A program made the translations under genes and the position numbers. A DNA stretch of 64,000 nucleotides, taken from the NCBI GenBank assembly GCA_037043015.1, contig CM073324.1, forward strand, positions 8,143,013 through 8,207,012. Direction: 5' to 3'. Numbering within the stretch: the stretch's first letter is position 1; the number at the start of each line of letters is the position of its first letter. Positions 12,001 through 22,144 of this stretch are shown one piece after another. The notes beneath the pieces were generated by a model that was not told where the DNA came from, searched no databases, and saw only the letters and a program-made list of their open reading frames with translations. The DNA is from Bryum argenteum. Lineage: Eukaryota > Streptophyta > Bryopsida > Bryales > Bryaceae.

Positions 12001-13115
12001 TCTGAAATGAACATTACTCCAACATCTGTATTGCCAAGAAGGTCCTCATCGCAGGCTTCATCCGGAAGACATACTTGAATGATCGCCTGCCCAAAAAAGG
12101 TAAGATCCTCGTTAAGTAGGTCGCAACAATTGTTCCTCCAGTCGGGCCGATCCAGGACTGCTTGAGCTTCCGATGGCAATTCTTCAGTTTCGTGTGAGAT
12201 AGAGGGGCGAAAGTTGATTGCGCTATTGCCGCCAGAATTATCCGAAGAGGGCTGCGAGAAGATACCGTTGTCAAACGGCGTAGCATGAAGATCATTAGCA
12301 GATTCATTTCCTTGAGAGGAGAGGACATCGACCCGAGTTGGCGGATTTGTCCCGGACCCACAGTCGTCGCTGCCCTCAAAATGAGAAAGACCAGTTGAAT
12401 GATGCGGGTAACCTGAACTACCACAGCAGTCAGTAGAGGGTGAGTCCTTGCCACCGTCATCGCTGGGGGGTTCAACCTTGACACTCCTCAGAGTGGGGTG
12501 TATCGGCTGCCGGCCGATAGAGTTGCCATTCAGCAGCGTAGCGTCGAGGGGACGAAGTTTGTAACCGCTCCAAAGGATTTCGTACCCAAGGCACTCACCA
12601 AACAGAGTGAGAGAAGGATTCTCACAGTACGCTACCAGACCAACAAAGTCCTTATACACCGTAGTGAGCTTGACAACTGCAAAGAAGCTATGGGGGACGC
12701 GAAAACCCTCCCAGGTGCCCTTAGGCAAGCACTCAACGATGACGCCCACTCCGACACAGTGATGATCGGTCCCATCAACATGCAATAGAGCAACCTCCAT
12801 GTTAACAGAGAGAGTGAGAAACTGATTTATGGGCTTCTCATCTAATGGCCTCGGTGTCGGCTGGCAGCCGATAGGCTCGGATGATTCATCGAGGTTATCA
12901 GTGAAGGGTCTCACGTCATTCACCTCCCATGTAATGTTGTTACCATGACACTGACTAAGAAACTTTATGCTAGGAGTGAGAAACGGAATGATCATCTCAA
13001 TATTTGGAGCGACGTCAAGAACGTGGACGTCTAAAAGAAATGGCTTTCGCAAGATAATTCGGTTGATAGAAGCGATGCCAAAGATAGTAAAATTTTGCGA
13101 ATGATAGAGCGACAA
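9021..13115 (-). pseudogene. DUF7869-like transposon protein, disrupted
   Basis: Exons read 13115-11283 and 11004-9021; the intron between them (11005-11282) holds three palindromes. The N-terminal 340 residues are unfamiliar. From about 11760 down come a basic helix-rich region, VCENAWYIIHAVSRSAYHVY, and MPNEFRLVGNKRVDNLKVVP. The second exon has a CTEC...H putative zinc site (residues KCTECDFLVEC), then CIIHDKMD, HGHGDGAYTHYSTALWP, LQLDNSAKDNKNRFVMAF and GHTHEDIDVHFSYL. These blocks resemble proteins annotated DUF7869 in plants and protists. The Asp residues in KMD, LQLDN and HEDID could be a DDE-type catalytic set; that is inference. It is broken by in-frame TAG codons at 10750-10752 (WNS*SCENP) and about 9252 (KIEW*TPMRA), and by one frameshift near 10610-10625. 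No ATG opens the first ORF, so the true start is unknown. Confidence 0.72.
11054..11250. repeat. Three palindromes within the DUF7869-like intron
   Basis: Copies lie at 11054-11072 (TATCGGCCGGCAGCCGACA), 11113-11131 (TATCGGCTGCCAGCCGACA) and a degenerate one at 11231-11250. All three fall between the donor at 11281-11282 and the acceptor at 11005-11007 of the minus-strand gene. Confidence 0.88.
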
Positions 13116-13328
13116 CTGTGCCCTGTTCTATACGCCATCTCCCGGAACCGCCGTTCTTGAGAAAGCTGTTAATCGGTTCGGTTTCCAGCATCATGGAGCA
13201 TGATCTCTTCATTGATCTATCGGCTGCCGGCCGACACAACTGCGAATCTAAAAGGTTGAAGAGATGTAGGAAATAATGAGACAGGTGCAATAGACACAAC
13301 CACCTGAGGTATCGGCTGCCGGCCGATA
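12501..13328. repeat. Four palindromes in the 5' half of the DUF7869-like gene, two in frame in coding sequence
   Basis: Copies are at 12501-12519, 12855-12873, 13218-13236 and 13310-13328. The first two lie inside the long open frame and are read as S-I-G-R-Q-P and P-I-G-C-Q-P. The last two are upstream of the frame, in the presumed 5' leader. Confidence 0.88.
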
Positions 13329-13399
13329 CCTTGTTCTGCAAAACCCGGGAGACAAGACAATGAGGGACACGTGATAGTTACAGACGGCGGGGCGGCCGA

Positions 13400-14310
13400 T
13401 ATAAAGAGATCCGACTGATTCCTAAGGAATCGTATCGGCTGGTGTCATTCACTATGTCGGATGGCGTCTAATATCAGGGTATTGAGCCTCTAGCTATTAA
13501 ATCGTGCTAATTGAAGTAATAAAAGGCTGCTATCTACCGCTCTATATATAGAAAGAAGCGCACTAACACGGGGAACACAATGACGCAATTCTTGACTATT
13601 TCTGGCCAGGGAAAACTACAAAAACAGCAAAGCAAATCGCTCAGAGCGCCAGGAAACACGCGAGAAATGAAATGGAATGTCGAAAATGATTGGAAAAAAG
13701 GATAGCCATCTGAAACGCCAGAGCGTGGATGGCGCTCAAATCAAGAAGATTTCAAACTCAAATTTCAAATGATTTTGAATTTTCGGAGGGCTAATTGCTA
13801 GGTAGGATGAAAAGCAATGATGAAATGGATGAAAAGATTTGAAATGACGTTTTGGCGGCTCGAGCTTCAGAAAATTTTGGCGGGCGGGCAAGCGGTTGCG
13901 AAAGCGGGCAAGCCGATTGAAAAGCGGGCAAGGCGCAAATCGGCGGGCAGCCGATAGCCATCATTGCGAAAATTCCGGAGGGGGTAAACCTTTCACCCTC
14001 CCTCATTTGCTCTCATTTGTAATTTGCTCTCCTCTCGTCTCTCACTTTTTTTTGCGCTCTCTCACTCACTTTTGCTCTCTCCCTCACACTTTCGCTCTCT
14101 CCTCTCTTCTCTCATTTTCATTTCTCTCCTCTCATTTGCTACTAGCTCTCTCCTCTCCATCGCTACTTGCTCTCTTATCTCTCCTTTCTTTGTCAGTCTT
14201 TTCTCCTCTCTCGCTTTCACGCTCTCACCTTTTCTTCTCTCGCTTTCTTGCCTTAGCTGTTTCTCTCGGGCGGTGATAGTTTTTAGTTTTAGGGTTTAGG
14301 GTTTCTAGCA
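13400..14310. promoter_or_regulatory. Divergent promoter region with CT-rich leader
   Basis: The minus-strand gene runs left and the plus-strand gene runs right from this interval, so it should hold both promoters. A pyrimidine-rich tract (about 14010-14265, mostly CTCTCT/TTCTC) and a TTTAGGG-type telo-box (14289-14304) precede the first ATG at 14311; both are common in plant 5' leaders. One palindrome lies at 13938-13956. ORFs across the CT tract are low-complexity artefacts. Confidence 0.5.
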
Positions 14311-14753
14311 ATGCCGACATTTCTTACGCTCCACCCGGCGACCTTGCATGAGCGAGAGAGCGGCAAGAATGACATTCCTTACGCACCCGGCCGACAAACT
14401 TTGACGGGAGCGGAGGCAATTTACGCACCAGCCGACATCGAGCACTCGCCAGCCGATACACCTCCGATGGCGTCGTCGAAGAGGTAAGCCGATTTAGCTC
14501 TTTTGTGACGTTTCAGTATGCGCCGTTTCAATTGGCGTCGTTTCATTTGCATCTTTTCGTCATCTTCTTGTACCTTGTGTGTCAGTTTGCCCGGATAGAT
14601 AGCTTGTGAAAATTGTCGGTACGCCAACCTATAGATTGTGAGTTGTCGGTTGCCCGATAGCTTGTGAGTCGTCGGTGGCGGTGATAGCTCACAAGCTATC
14701 GGGTCGCGAACGACAACCAGTGTTGTATCTACTTACATTACACTGCTTAGTGT

Positions 14754-15036
14754 GTTGGCTGGCAACCGATAGCCCTTATGCTGAAGCCTGTTCTCTTGTA
14801 ATGCTTAGTGTACTCGCTGGCTGTTAATAGCTCCTATGCTTTAGCGCGTTACATTGCCTTGTGTATCGGCTGGCAGCCGATAGCTTCTATTCTGTCGGCT
14901 GGCAGCCGATAGCATGCTATTTGCTATAGGTCATTAGACTATCACCGTAACTAATGCATGTCAGCACTGATTAATTGTGCATCGTCGCTATCGGCTGGCA
15001 GCCGATACCATGGTTGTTATCGGCTGGCAGCCGATA
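14754..15036. repeat. Five palindromes in intron 1 of the plus-strand element gene
   Basis: Copies are at 14754-14771, 14864-14882, 14893-14911, 14989-15007 and 15018-15036. Three are the exact form TATCGGCTGGCAGCCGATA. They lie between the donor after 14483 and the acceptor before 15116. Confidence 0.92.
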
Positions 15037-16010
15037 AGATATGCATTTACTAATATACACTAATGTACGTTTACTGGCGTTTACTAATATACTCTCACAT
15101 GACTTTATCTTGCAGAAAACCACCAGTCCTAGCTAGACTGCTTGGTGTTGAGCTTGCACACACGGATGTCAAGCATGGAGACATCGTCCCGCTGCGGTAT
15201 GAAACGGCTAATCCAACCATTCAAAGAATGGGGACTATCTTTGGAGAGTCCTTCCTGCCAAATAATTGAGATTGCTTGTTCGTACCTCTACAAAGGTAAT
15301 ATGATCCCTGGGTTTGGTGATGTGCTAGAAATTTTGGAGAATGTGGAGCACGTCGACATTCTTATAAGCCTACCGGCCCTTAGGGATCCCTCTGCCCCGA
15401 CCGACTACATCGCCGTATCACTGCCGTGGGCAACATGCACTAAGGCGGTTTGCGGAGAGCCGGCGGTTCAGCAGGGCATGATCTTCAACGGAGCTGCGCC
15501 TGCGACCATCGAGGAGTTCATGGACGCGTGGTCCGCTATAGATTACGCTAGGTTGGCAATTAACAACGCCATCGATGCAGCAGCGGCTGCGGCTCCATCG
15601 TCGTCGAAGAGGAAGCCAACTCCTTCGAAGAAGAAGCGACCTGCAGCAGAGATGGTTGATCTTGGCGATGACGACGATGAAAACGTCCAGGGGTCACAAG
15701 ATCCCAGCAAGCCCAAGAGACGGGCGAAGTCGTCTAAGAATGCCATCGAGTATTCCCTAAACGAGGCCCTGACTAAGGGCAACCAAATGACATCCAAGAT
15801 GAAGGACGTCGGGATCGACGCAATTTACAAGGCATTGGAGACTGGTCTTGGTTACCTGTTTCCCTACAAGAAGCGGAGGCTGCCGGGGGTTATTCCTAGC
15901 GAGAAGCTGCACATCGCTCCGGACGAGCTCAAGTACAGACGCATCGCGAAAGAACGTCTGGGCCAGGTATTTTGTTTTTCTCACCTTCTCTTATGAAGTA
16001 CTGCTCTATG

Positions 16011-16660
16011 TATCGGCTGGCAGCCGATACATCCTCTGTGAATCTCTGATTCATGATTGTTCATTTGTTTTGTTCTTTGCAGGTGAAGGCCATCTACAGG
16101 GGCTACGGGGCGATCCGGAAGAAGCCTGAGATCCATGGAATTCCGCTAAAACGGGAACCACTTGATTCCGATACCGGGATGATGGCTGTCATGGATTCGA
16201 TGCCAGGAGAGTTGGATATGTGGAAGCTAAACGACACAGACCCCGACATCGCCCCGAAAATTCCGTGGTGGCAGCATCCTACTGTCCACTGGTATATCAT
16301 CGGTGGTCAGCATACAGTGACAGCCTACCGTGAGTTGGCGGACGAGTATCCCGAAGGCTTGGATGCCAAGAAGGAGCTTCTCGAATTCGAGATCATCCCA
16401 GTGTTCTCGAGGGACCCCATCGATCTTGTGAGGGTATCAAACGCCCTGAACCTGAATATCGCAGAGAAGGTCGCCAAGGAGTCCTTTCGTTCATGCGCGG
16501 AGCTCGGGAGGGCAGCATGGAAGCGACTCGGGTGCCCTGAGCCACATAAGGGAGGCGGGAAGCCGTCACCAGCCTTCGAGGTAACGTTACCCTCTGCCAT
16601 TCCTATCGGCCGGCAGCCGACACATTGCATCCATCTCCACCTATCGGATGCCAGCCGACA
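16011..16660. repeat. Palindromes in introns 2 and 3 of the plus-strand element gene
   Basis: One exact copy lies at 16011-16029 in intron 2 (15967-16082). Two lie at 16604-16622 and 16642-16660 in intron 3 (16581-16709). Confidence 0.9.
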
Positions 16661-18037
16661 ATTCTTCTGCTTGCGTTCATTCATTTAAATTTGTGTCGTT
16701 GATCTTCAGGCTGCAAAGGCGCAAGTTATGGCGCACTTCGTGAACGAGAAGGTGTCTTCCAAGCTCCCCTTGGTATTCGTCGGTGACAAGGCCTGGAATA
16801 CGTGGATCGAGGTCTTCAATGTCTGGGAAGCAGGTGAGCTAATTGGGGACGACGGCAAGGAGTCGGGACTGATCAAGCGGTCTCCAATCTTGAACATTAC
16901 GAAGACTGGGTCTCCGTGACTGCGATCTCGAAGAGCTTGCAGCGGAGGTCATTGCGAATCGCGTCTGCATCAAGGCTAACAGCAGGACAAAGGACAGACT
17001 CACACTGCCTGACTGGTGCCGCGACAAGAAGCTCGACCGGGTCATCATGAATGAGCTCATGTATCAGCTGAAGAGGTATCCGCTTCCTTGCAAGGATGCG
17101 AACTGGTCGCCTTACCCAGATGCTGAGTGGGACAAGTTGGCGAAAGAGCACCATTTCACCGCGAGTGTCGTGCGCAACATATGGACCGACCTGCGGAAAT
17201 ACACGGACGGGAATGAGTGGCTAAATGGCCGCGCGAGCGCAATGAATCAGACGACTGACAAATCGAAGAACGGGGTTGCGCCGCCCATATTCAGCACTAT
17301 CCTGCAGACGTATTCTCCGGTCCAGGTCACGACGGAGGAGGTCGATGCCGAGAAGGCGTATTTCGAGTGCAAATTCGCGGACACAGTTGCTGATGTCTTG
17401 CAGGAGATCGACGCAGCTGTTGGCCATACCGGCATAGAAAAGGACCCACTTCTTATCGTCTACTTCGGGTACAGTGTTGGCGGAGTCTCGGTTCCAATTA
17501 GTAGAGCGGATCTTTGTGCGCTCGCGGAGCGGTCGAAGGTCCCACTCACGGATGACGACCTCACGATGGACGATGACGACGTCACTCCGACTCGGCCGCT
17601 TTACCCAATCCCGATGTTGTTCATAACGAGCGCGAAGCAACGGGATCTTCTTTCTGCTCTCTGGACAACCGAAGATACTGAATGGTATGTTCAGACGGTG
17701 TATTACAAGTCGTGTCTTTGGGGGGGGGTTCAAGAAGACAATGACGGAATCTTTGCCGCTTGTTACGCTCAGCATGACGTACCCAAAGGTACGCGGGATG
17801 TTGATCGGTGGACGACATTCAGGAAGTATACAGGAATCGTGAAGCCAGTCGATTGGTTCCAGGCATCTCCTGAAGGTGCTGTCGACTGGAATGGGGGATT
17901 CTGCGGTGTCGACCATGAGACGCTCAAGAAGTTCCTAAAGCCAACTCTCACCGTGAAAAAGGTCACCGTCATCAACGTTTGGGGTGGCGGAAACGTCACC
18001 GAGCTTGGATTGGTAAGGCATCCTCTCCTTTGCTTTG

Positions 18038-18678
18038 TATCGGCTGCCGGCCGACACCTTCTGATATTGGTTTATTTTACCTTATTCGTTTTCCAGTACT
18101 TTTTTGGTTCCCTTGGGTCTCGGCTGCCAGTCGACATTCTCTTACTCTTGTTCATGGTCTTGCAGAGAAATGGGAGGTCCGTGATCGAGTTTGTCAGAAG
18201 TCAGGACCATGTCAAGTTGGCAGTCCAACGTGCGAAGGGACTCAACCTCGATAGGGTCGAGCTTCCACCGTCGTCTTCCGAGGATATGAAGACCGACGCT
18301 GGTCCCTCAGTCTCGTCTCGCGAGCCTGTCAACCCTGGACGTCGTCCCGCCTCTGGTGTTAGGATTCAGGAAGTGGTGGAAGAGATAGATCTTACTCCAA
18401 TGTCTCTCACACCTGCAACCACGCCGACGGCTCCCCCTGAATCGACTGCCACACTCATCCCTCCGCCTGTATCGGCTGCCGGCCGACACATTGTCACCGT
18501 GTCAGCACCGCCTCCTGATACTAGAGCAGATCTGCCTTCTTGTGTTGCGACCACGTTGCAGCTTGATTTGCAACATGCCCCGGAGGACGAGGTGATTGTT
18601 CTTGAGCAGGTGCCACCGTCTCGTCGCCCTCACAGGCCTTCCCAGTCTGTTCCTGCCCCTATCGGCCGACAGCCGACA
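18038..18678. repeat. Palindromes in intron 4 and in frame in the following exon
   Basis: Copies at 18038-18056 and 18118-18136 fall in the 153-bp intron 18013-18165. Copies at 18470-18488 and 18660-18678 are within coding sequence, read as V-S-A-A-G-R-H and P-I-G-R-Q-P in the Pro-rich linker. Confidence 0.9.
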
Positions 18679-19107
18679 ACTCCGGCTTCTTCCTCTAGGG
18701 AACTTCAGAGGGCTCAATCGTTAGTGGAGGCGTTTTATACTCATAGGGAGGACGCAGTTGATTCGGCGGCTCCTTTGGAAGAAGATGCCTACGACATTAA
18801 CGCCACAGACGAGGAGGCTCTCTACGAGGAGGACGACGTATATGATATCAACGCTCCAAATGAGGCGACCCTCGTGGACGACAACGTATACGCTATTGAT
18901 GCCCCGAACGAGGCTTTGTCTCCAGCAGCGTCGGAACATAATTCCCCGCAGCAACAACAATTACCTGAAGGTTTGTCCTAGACGACGACGCTTCTTGTAT
19001 ATAGTCTCTTTTCACCATTGCATCAGCATTTTGGGTTCTAGAATGGTTCTGCTATATGAGTTTCCTGGTTGCAACGTGCTCGGCGAGTTCGTTCCCTTGT
19101 ACTACTG

Positions 19108-19404
19108 TATCGGCTGCCAGCCGACTCCCTATTATCGTTTCACGTTTTTGCCTTCATCCCTTGTCTCCTCTGTCGATATCTCTCAACCGTGTTCTCTCAG
19201 CTTATCGGCTCCCAGCCGACAAGTCGTTATGTCAATTTTTTGCACTATTCCTCTCCCTTTCATCATGGAGTTGGATCTTATGTGTTTTTACTCCCACCAT
19301 TCTCACTTTCTGTGATTCGTCTCATTCACATTGTGTGATTTGTTGGGTTGGTCATCTGTCGGCTGCCAGCCGACAGATGTTCCCTTGTCGGCTGCCAGCT
19401 GATA
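19108..19404. repeat. Four palindromes in intron 5 of the plus-strand element gene
   Basis: Copies are at 19108, 19203, 19357 and 19386. The one at 19357-19375 is extended by its flanks to a 27-bp palindrome (about 19353-19379, CATCTGTCGG...CCGACAGATG). All lie in the intron 18971-19519. Confidence 0.9.
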
Positions 19405-20375
19405 CACTCTCATCCCTGTAGTCTTTAGCCACACTCCTTTAGCCTCGCTCTTACCTCACTCTTTTGCATACACCTTGCTTCTCTTTTGCTTATTGTACAA
19501 ATGCTCTAATCTCATGCAGAGGTAGGTGAGTCTGCGAACGAGGAGATCGTGGACTCCGCTTTTCATGGATCGCAGCCGGGCACCTCCATTGCGACTCATC
19601 TCTCACCTCGAGGGCAGGTAGCCCCGCTTAAATATTTCATTCTCTTCGACGTGAATGGCACTCTCATTCACTTCGTTCCTCGTAGGGTCGTTCCCGGTGG
19701 GGATCGTCCCCCTTGGTTGAAGCAGGAGGCAAGGGCAAGACCCGGCCTTGCAGAGTTGATAACCTTCTGCTTGAATGCAAAGTTTGAAATTTGATTCTGG
19801 TCCTCGGTATACGAGAAGAACCTTACTCCGAGGATTGATTTTATTCAGAAAATTTGTCCCAATCTCCCTAAGGACATCTTGGTGTTTGATCAGAGATATT
19901 GTTTCCGGAGTTGCTACCGGGACACTTATAATCCTGACCGGCCCTACTTTCTAAAGTCAATTACTCATCTCCTTGAAATGAGTCCTGAGTTGGTTCGTCG
20001 TGGTGCCAATCCCGATAACATGCTTCTCATTGACGACTCCCCCTACAAGAACGTTCTGAACAATCCGTATAATGCGTTCCACCCCTCCACCTGCACTTTG
20101 ACCTCGGAGATGAATTTGAGTGGGAAGCCTTACTTTCAGAGGATTTTGCAGCCTCTATTGTACGAACTCTATTCCTCCGGAAAAACTATTCATCAGTTTT
20201 TTCAGGAGCACCCAAGGTTAGGGCAACACCGTATGTTCCCGACTCATCCGCTGTACGAGAAGTACAAGAAGATTGATTTTGGAAGGAGGGAGTAATCATA
20301 AATTGATTACTCCTCCTCCTCTTTTTTTGCCTTCGAGGTGTTCAAGATGTTGGAGCAAGTTCAAGAGGCTCTAGT

Positions 20376-22093
20376 TGTCGGCTGCCGACCGATACACCTC
20401 TTGTTAGCCTACATAGAATACCATCTTAATACAGGTCCTTAGCGTGGGTGTATAGATTTTGATATCATGATCTAGGGAACTAGAGTTTATAGATCACTTA
20501 GATTTTCTTCTAGTTCTGTACATTTTCTAGGGATCTACTCCAGACTTTTTCTTGACTGTATATTATGAGGTTGTTTAATATGCGAAGAATTTCTTTATCT
20601 CAACATATAGAGTTTTCTATCATATTCCCTTTCTTGGTGTTGGTTCTTATATTTGGTGTTTGCTGATTTATTCTTTTTAGCTTAAGGATCCATGGCTTCT
20701 CCTGGTCATTGTTTCGGTGATGTTTCTACTCATGGACAGTCTAGTTTGTTTTCTTCTCGTGTCAGCTGCCATCCGACACCTCAATGTTTATATTGTTTTT
20801 GTCTTCTTGTCATTTCGCCGCCGATACGCCCGCCTCATTCTATTCTATTGTGAATGCCATTTCTATCCTTCGATCCGACTTTTTTTTAGGCGAATCTGCT
20901 TGGGGGATTGCCGTTTCGATTATGACATTGCCGGTACTTCTTCCTCCAAGAAGTGTATCATTCTATGCGATCTGGATTGCTTTGCTATATCAACCCCAAT
21001 ATTCTGACGGATCGTTGGAATGCTCACCGTAATGTTATCAAGCGGCCAGGTCTAACGAAATTATTTGCCATGTTGTTGGAGCGCTTCCATGTTGGTCTCT
21101 GGTGTACGATGCCGATCCGTGACTTGACGACTCTCCTATCTTATATTCTACCTTCTGGCGTCATGGACAGGCTATCATTTGTTTTTGGTAGAGAATATTG
21201 TGATCGTCCTATGAATTTTCCGTGGTGTTACAAGCTCCTGAAGACTCTCTATTGCAAGCGGCGTTCTCGTGAGGTGTGCAGGCCCGACCAGCTTCTCCTC
21301 GTTGATGTTTCTCCACTGGCGTTAAGGTTGGCGCCGGATGCTGCGTGCTACATGCCCTATCCTTTTCGAGGTGATTTAACGTCTTCAAGTACTACTATTC
21401 CGAATGTAGCTACAGATATCCTTCCGTTTATCTACCCCTTATACCAGTTCGAATCTGTTAGTGAATATATGAATCTTTCTAATAGACCGGGTGAACTTCA
21501 TTATGAAGTTGCTCATTCCCTCAAGTACGGTGTTCCTCTCAGATTGCAGTGTTCCTAGGTTTTACTTATTCTGCAAGCCTATCGACTGCGAGCCGGCACT
21601 TCAAGCGATGAGCTGGTGCAGCAGAACTTGCGATGAGCCGGTCACCACTCGCACTCGTCGACTTCTCGCATTCGGTCTTCAAATTGAGATTTGCCAAGGA
21701 ATTGTATCATGGATTGTTGAACATGGAGCGCCAGAATGGAGGAAGCTGATGATGGAGTCGTGTTGCTGCTTATCGGCTGCGAGCCGACACCACTGCAGTT
21801 CACCTATGCTATATCTATGTTCTGCTTCAATACCTGGTGTTGCTGTATTTTGTATACGGTGTTGTAATATTTATTGATGCGAAGTTAGTGCAGTCGGTTG
21901 CGCGCCGATACCACATGCTAGTGGGTCGAGCTTCGTTTGGAATATTCGTTTATTCTTTTAATGAAATGGATTTGTTTCCTACTCTAATAGTGTATTCATC
22001 TTTAATTTCTGCGAATTGCTAATATATTCAATCATTCTGTTTTTTTGCCTTGCCTTGTTTGCGCCTTTGAGGTGTGTCGGACGGAAGCCGATT
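20376..22093. repeat. Six palindromes in the right part of the element
   Basis: Copies lie at 20376-20394, 20760-20778 (degenerate), 21580-21598 (degenerate), 21771-21789, 21892-21910 and 22075-22093. They are spread downstream of the fusion gene, around and beyond the second FCP1-like ORF. Confidence 0.82.
20692..21558 (+). pseudogene. Second FCP1-like HAD ORF, frameshifted
   Basis: A second, diverged FCP1-like sequence follows the fusion gene by about 400 bp. In one frame it reads SSSKKCIILCDLDCFAI (the D-x-D motif); after a one-base frame change near 20990-21005 it goes on as NILTDRWNAHRNVIKRPGL, FHVGLWCTMPI, DQLLLVDVSPLALRLAPDA and ends at 21558. The layout matches the first copy block for block (D-x-D; RPGL; WC/WS; LLLIDDSP), so it probably arose by duplication. 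A possible start is ATG 20692, with an intron carrying the degenerate palindrome at 20760. The second HAD aspartate pair reads VDVS rather than DDS, so activity is doubtful. I cannot tell whether it was a separate gene or a further exon set of the fusion gene. Confidence 0.5.
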
Positions 22094-22108
22094 GATTTCT
22101 GGACTTCC

Positions 22109-22144
22109 AAATTGTCCATAAATAGTTAAATACCCGTTATAATT
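22109..22144. repeat. Right terminal inverted repeat of the 14.3-kb element
   Basis: This is the inverted partner of 7874-7910. It lies 15 bp outside the last palindrome (22075-22093) and marks the return to AT-rich host sequence. Confidence 0.8.

Larger units (their letters stand above)
14311..20295 (+). pseudogene. ParB-like / methyltransferase-like / FCP1-like HAD fusion gene, decaying
   Basis: Proposed exons are 14311-14483, 15116-15966, 16083-16580, 16710-18012, 18166-18970 and 19520-20295. The segments are: (a) a linker with a basic, possibly nuclear-targeting run (SSKRKPTPSKKKRPA); (b) a ParB/sulfiredoxin-like part, KLHIAPDELKYRRIAKERLG to WYIIGGQHTVTAYREL; (c) a region ending VTVINVWGGGNVTELGLRNG, laid out like motif I of a beta-class DNA methyltransferase but without a DPPY-type catalytic motif; (d) an acidic Pro-rich linker; (e) an FCP1/SCP-like HAD domain with YFILFDVNGTLI, RPGLAELI, FWSSVYEKN and MLLIDDSPYKNV. 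The HAD exon is in phase with the linker (codon GAG split across 18970/19520). Breaks are a frame change near 15240-15270, frame changes near 16890-16930 and a TGA at 19792-19794. ParB-methylase fusions are known from phages and bacteria; adding a HAD domain is unfamiliar to me. Confidence 0.62.
7874..22144. mobile_element. 14.3-kb terminal-inverted-repeat element carrying several genes
   Basis: The left edge (7874-7910) and right edge (22109-22144, inverted) share a roughly 33-bp terminal repeat with the core TATTTAACTA then TTATGGACAA, differing at only a few bases. Base composition inside (GC-rich, especially 9-20 kb) differs sharply from the AT-rich flanks. The interior carries a divergent pair of multi-exon genes: a DUF7869-like gene on the minus strand and a ParB-like/methyltransferase-like/FCP1-like gene on the plus strand. 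A second FCP1-like ORF and about 38 short palindromes are also inside. In-frame stops and frameshifts in several ORFs show that this copy is decaying. The exact ends and a target-site duplication could not be settled; the outer bases next to the repeat match poorly. The overall design, TIRs around a transposase-like gene plus accessory genes, fits a large class II transposon of a family I do not recognise. Confidence 0.72.

Noticed and set aside
13896-14299. ORFs rich in Ser, Leu and Phe in the divergent promoter
   Set aside because: They translate a CT-rich tract that fits a 5' leader; composition alone explains the open frames.
8080-22093. CRISPR-like array of short palindromic repeats
   Set aside because: The repeats are irregularly spaced (10 bp to 2 kb), lie in introns and exons of eukaryotic-type genes, and no Cas gene is present. 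The intervals are not spacers of constant size.
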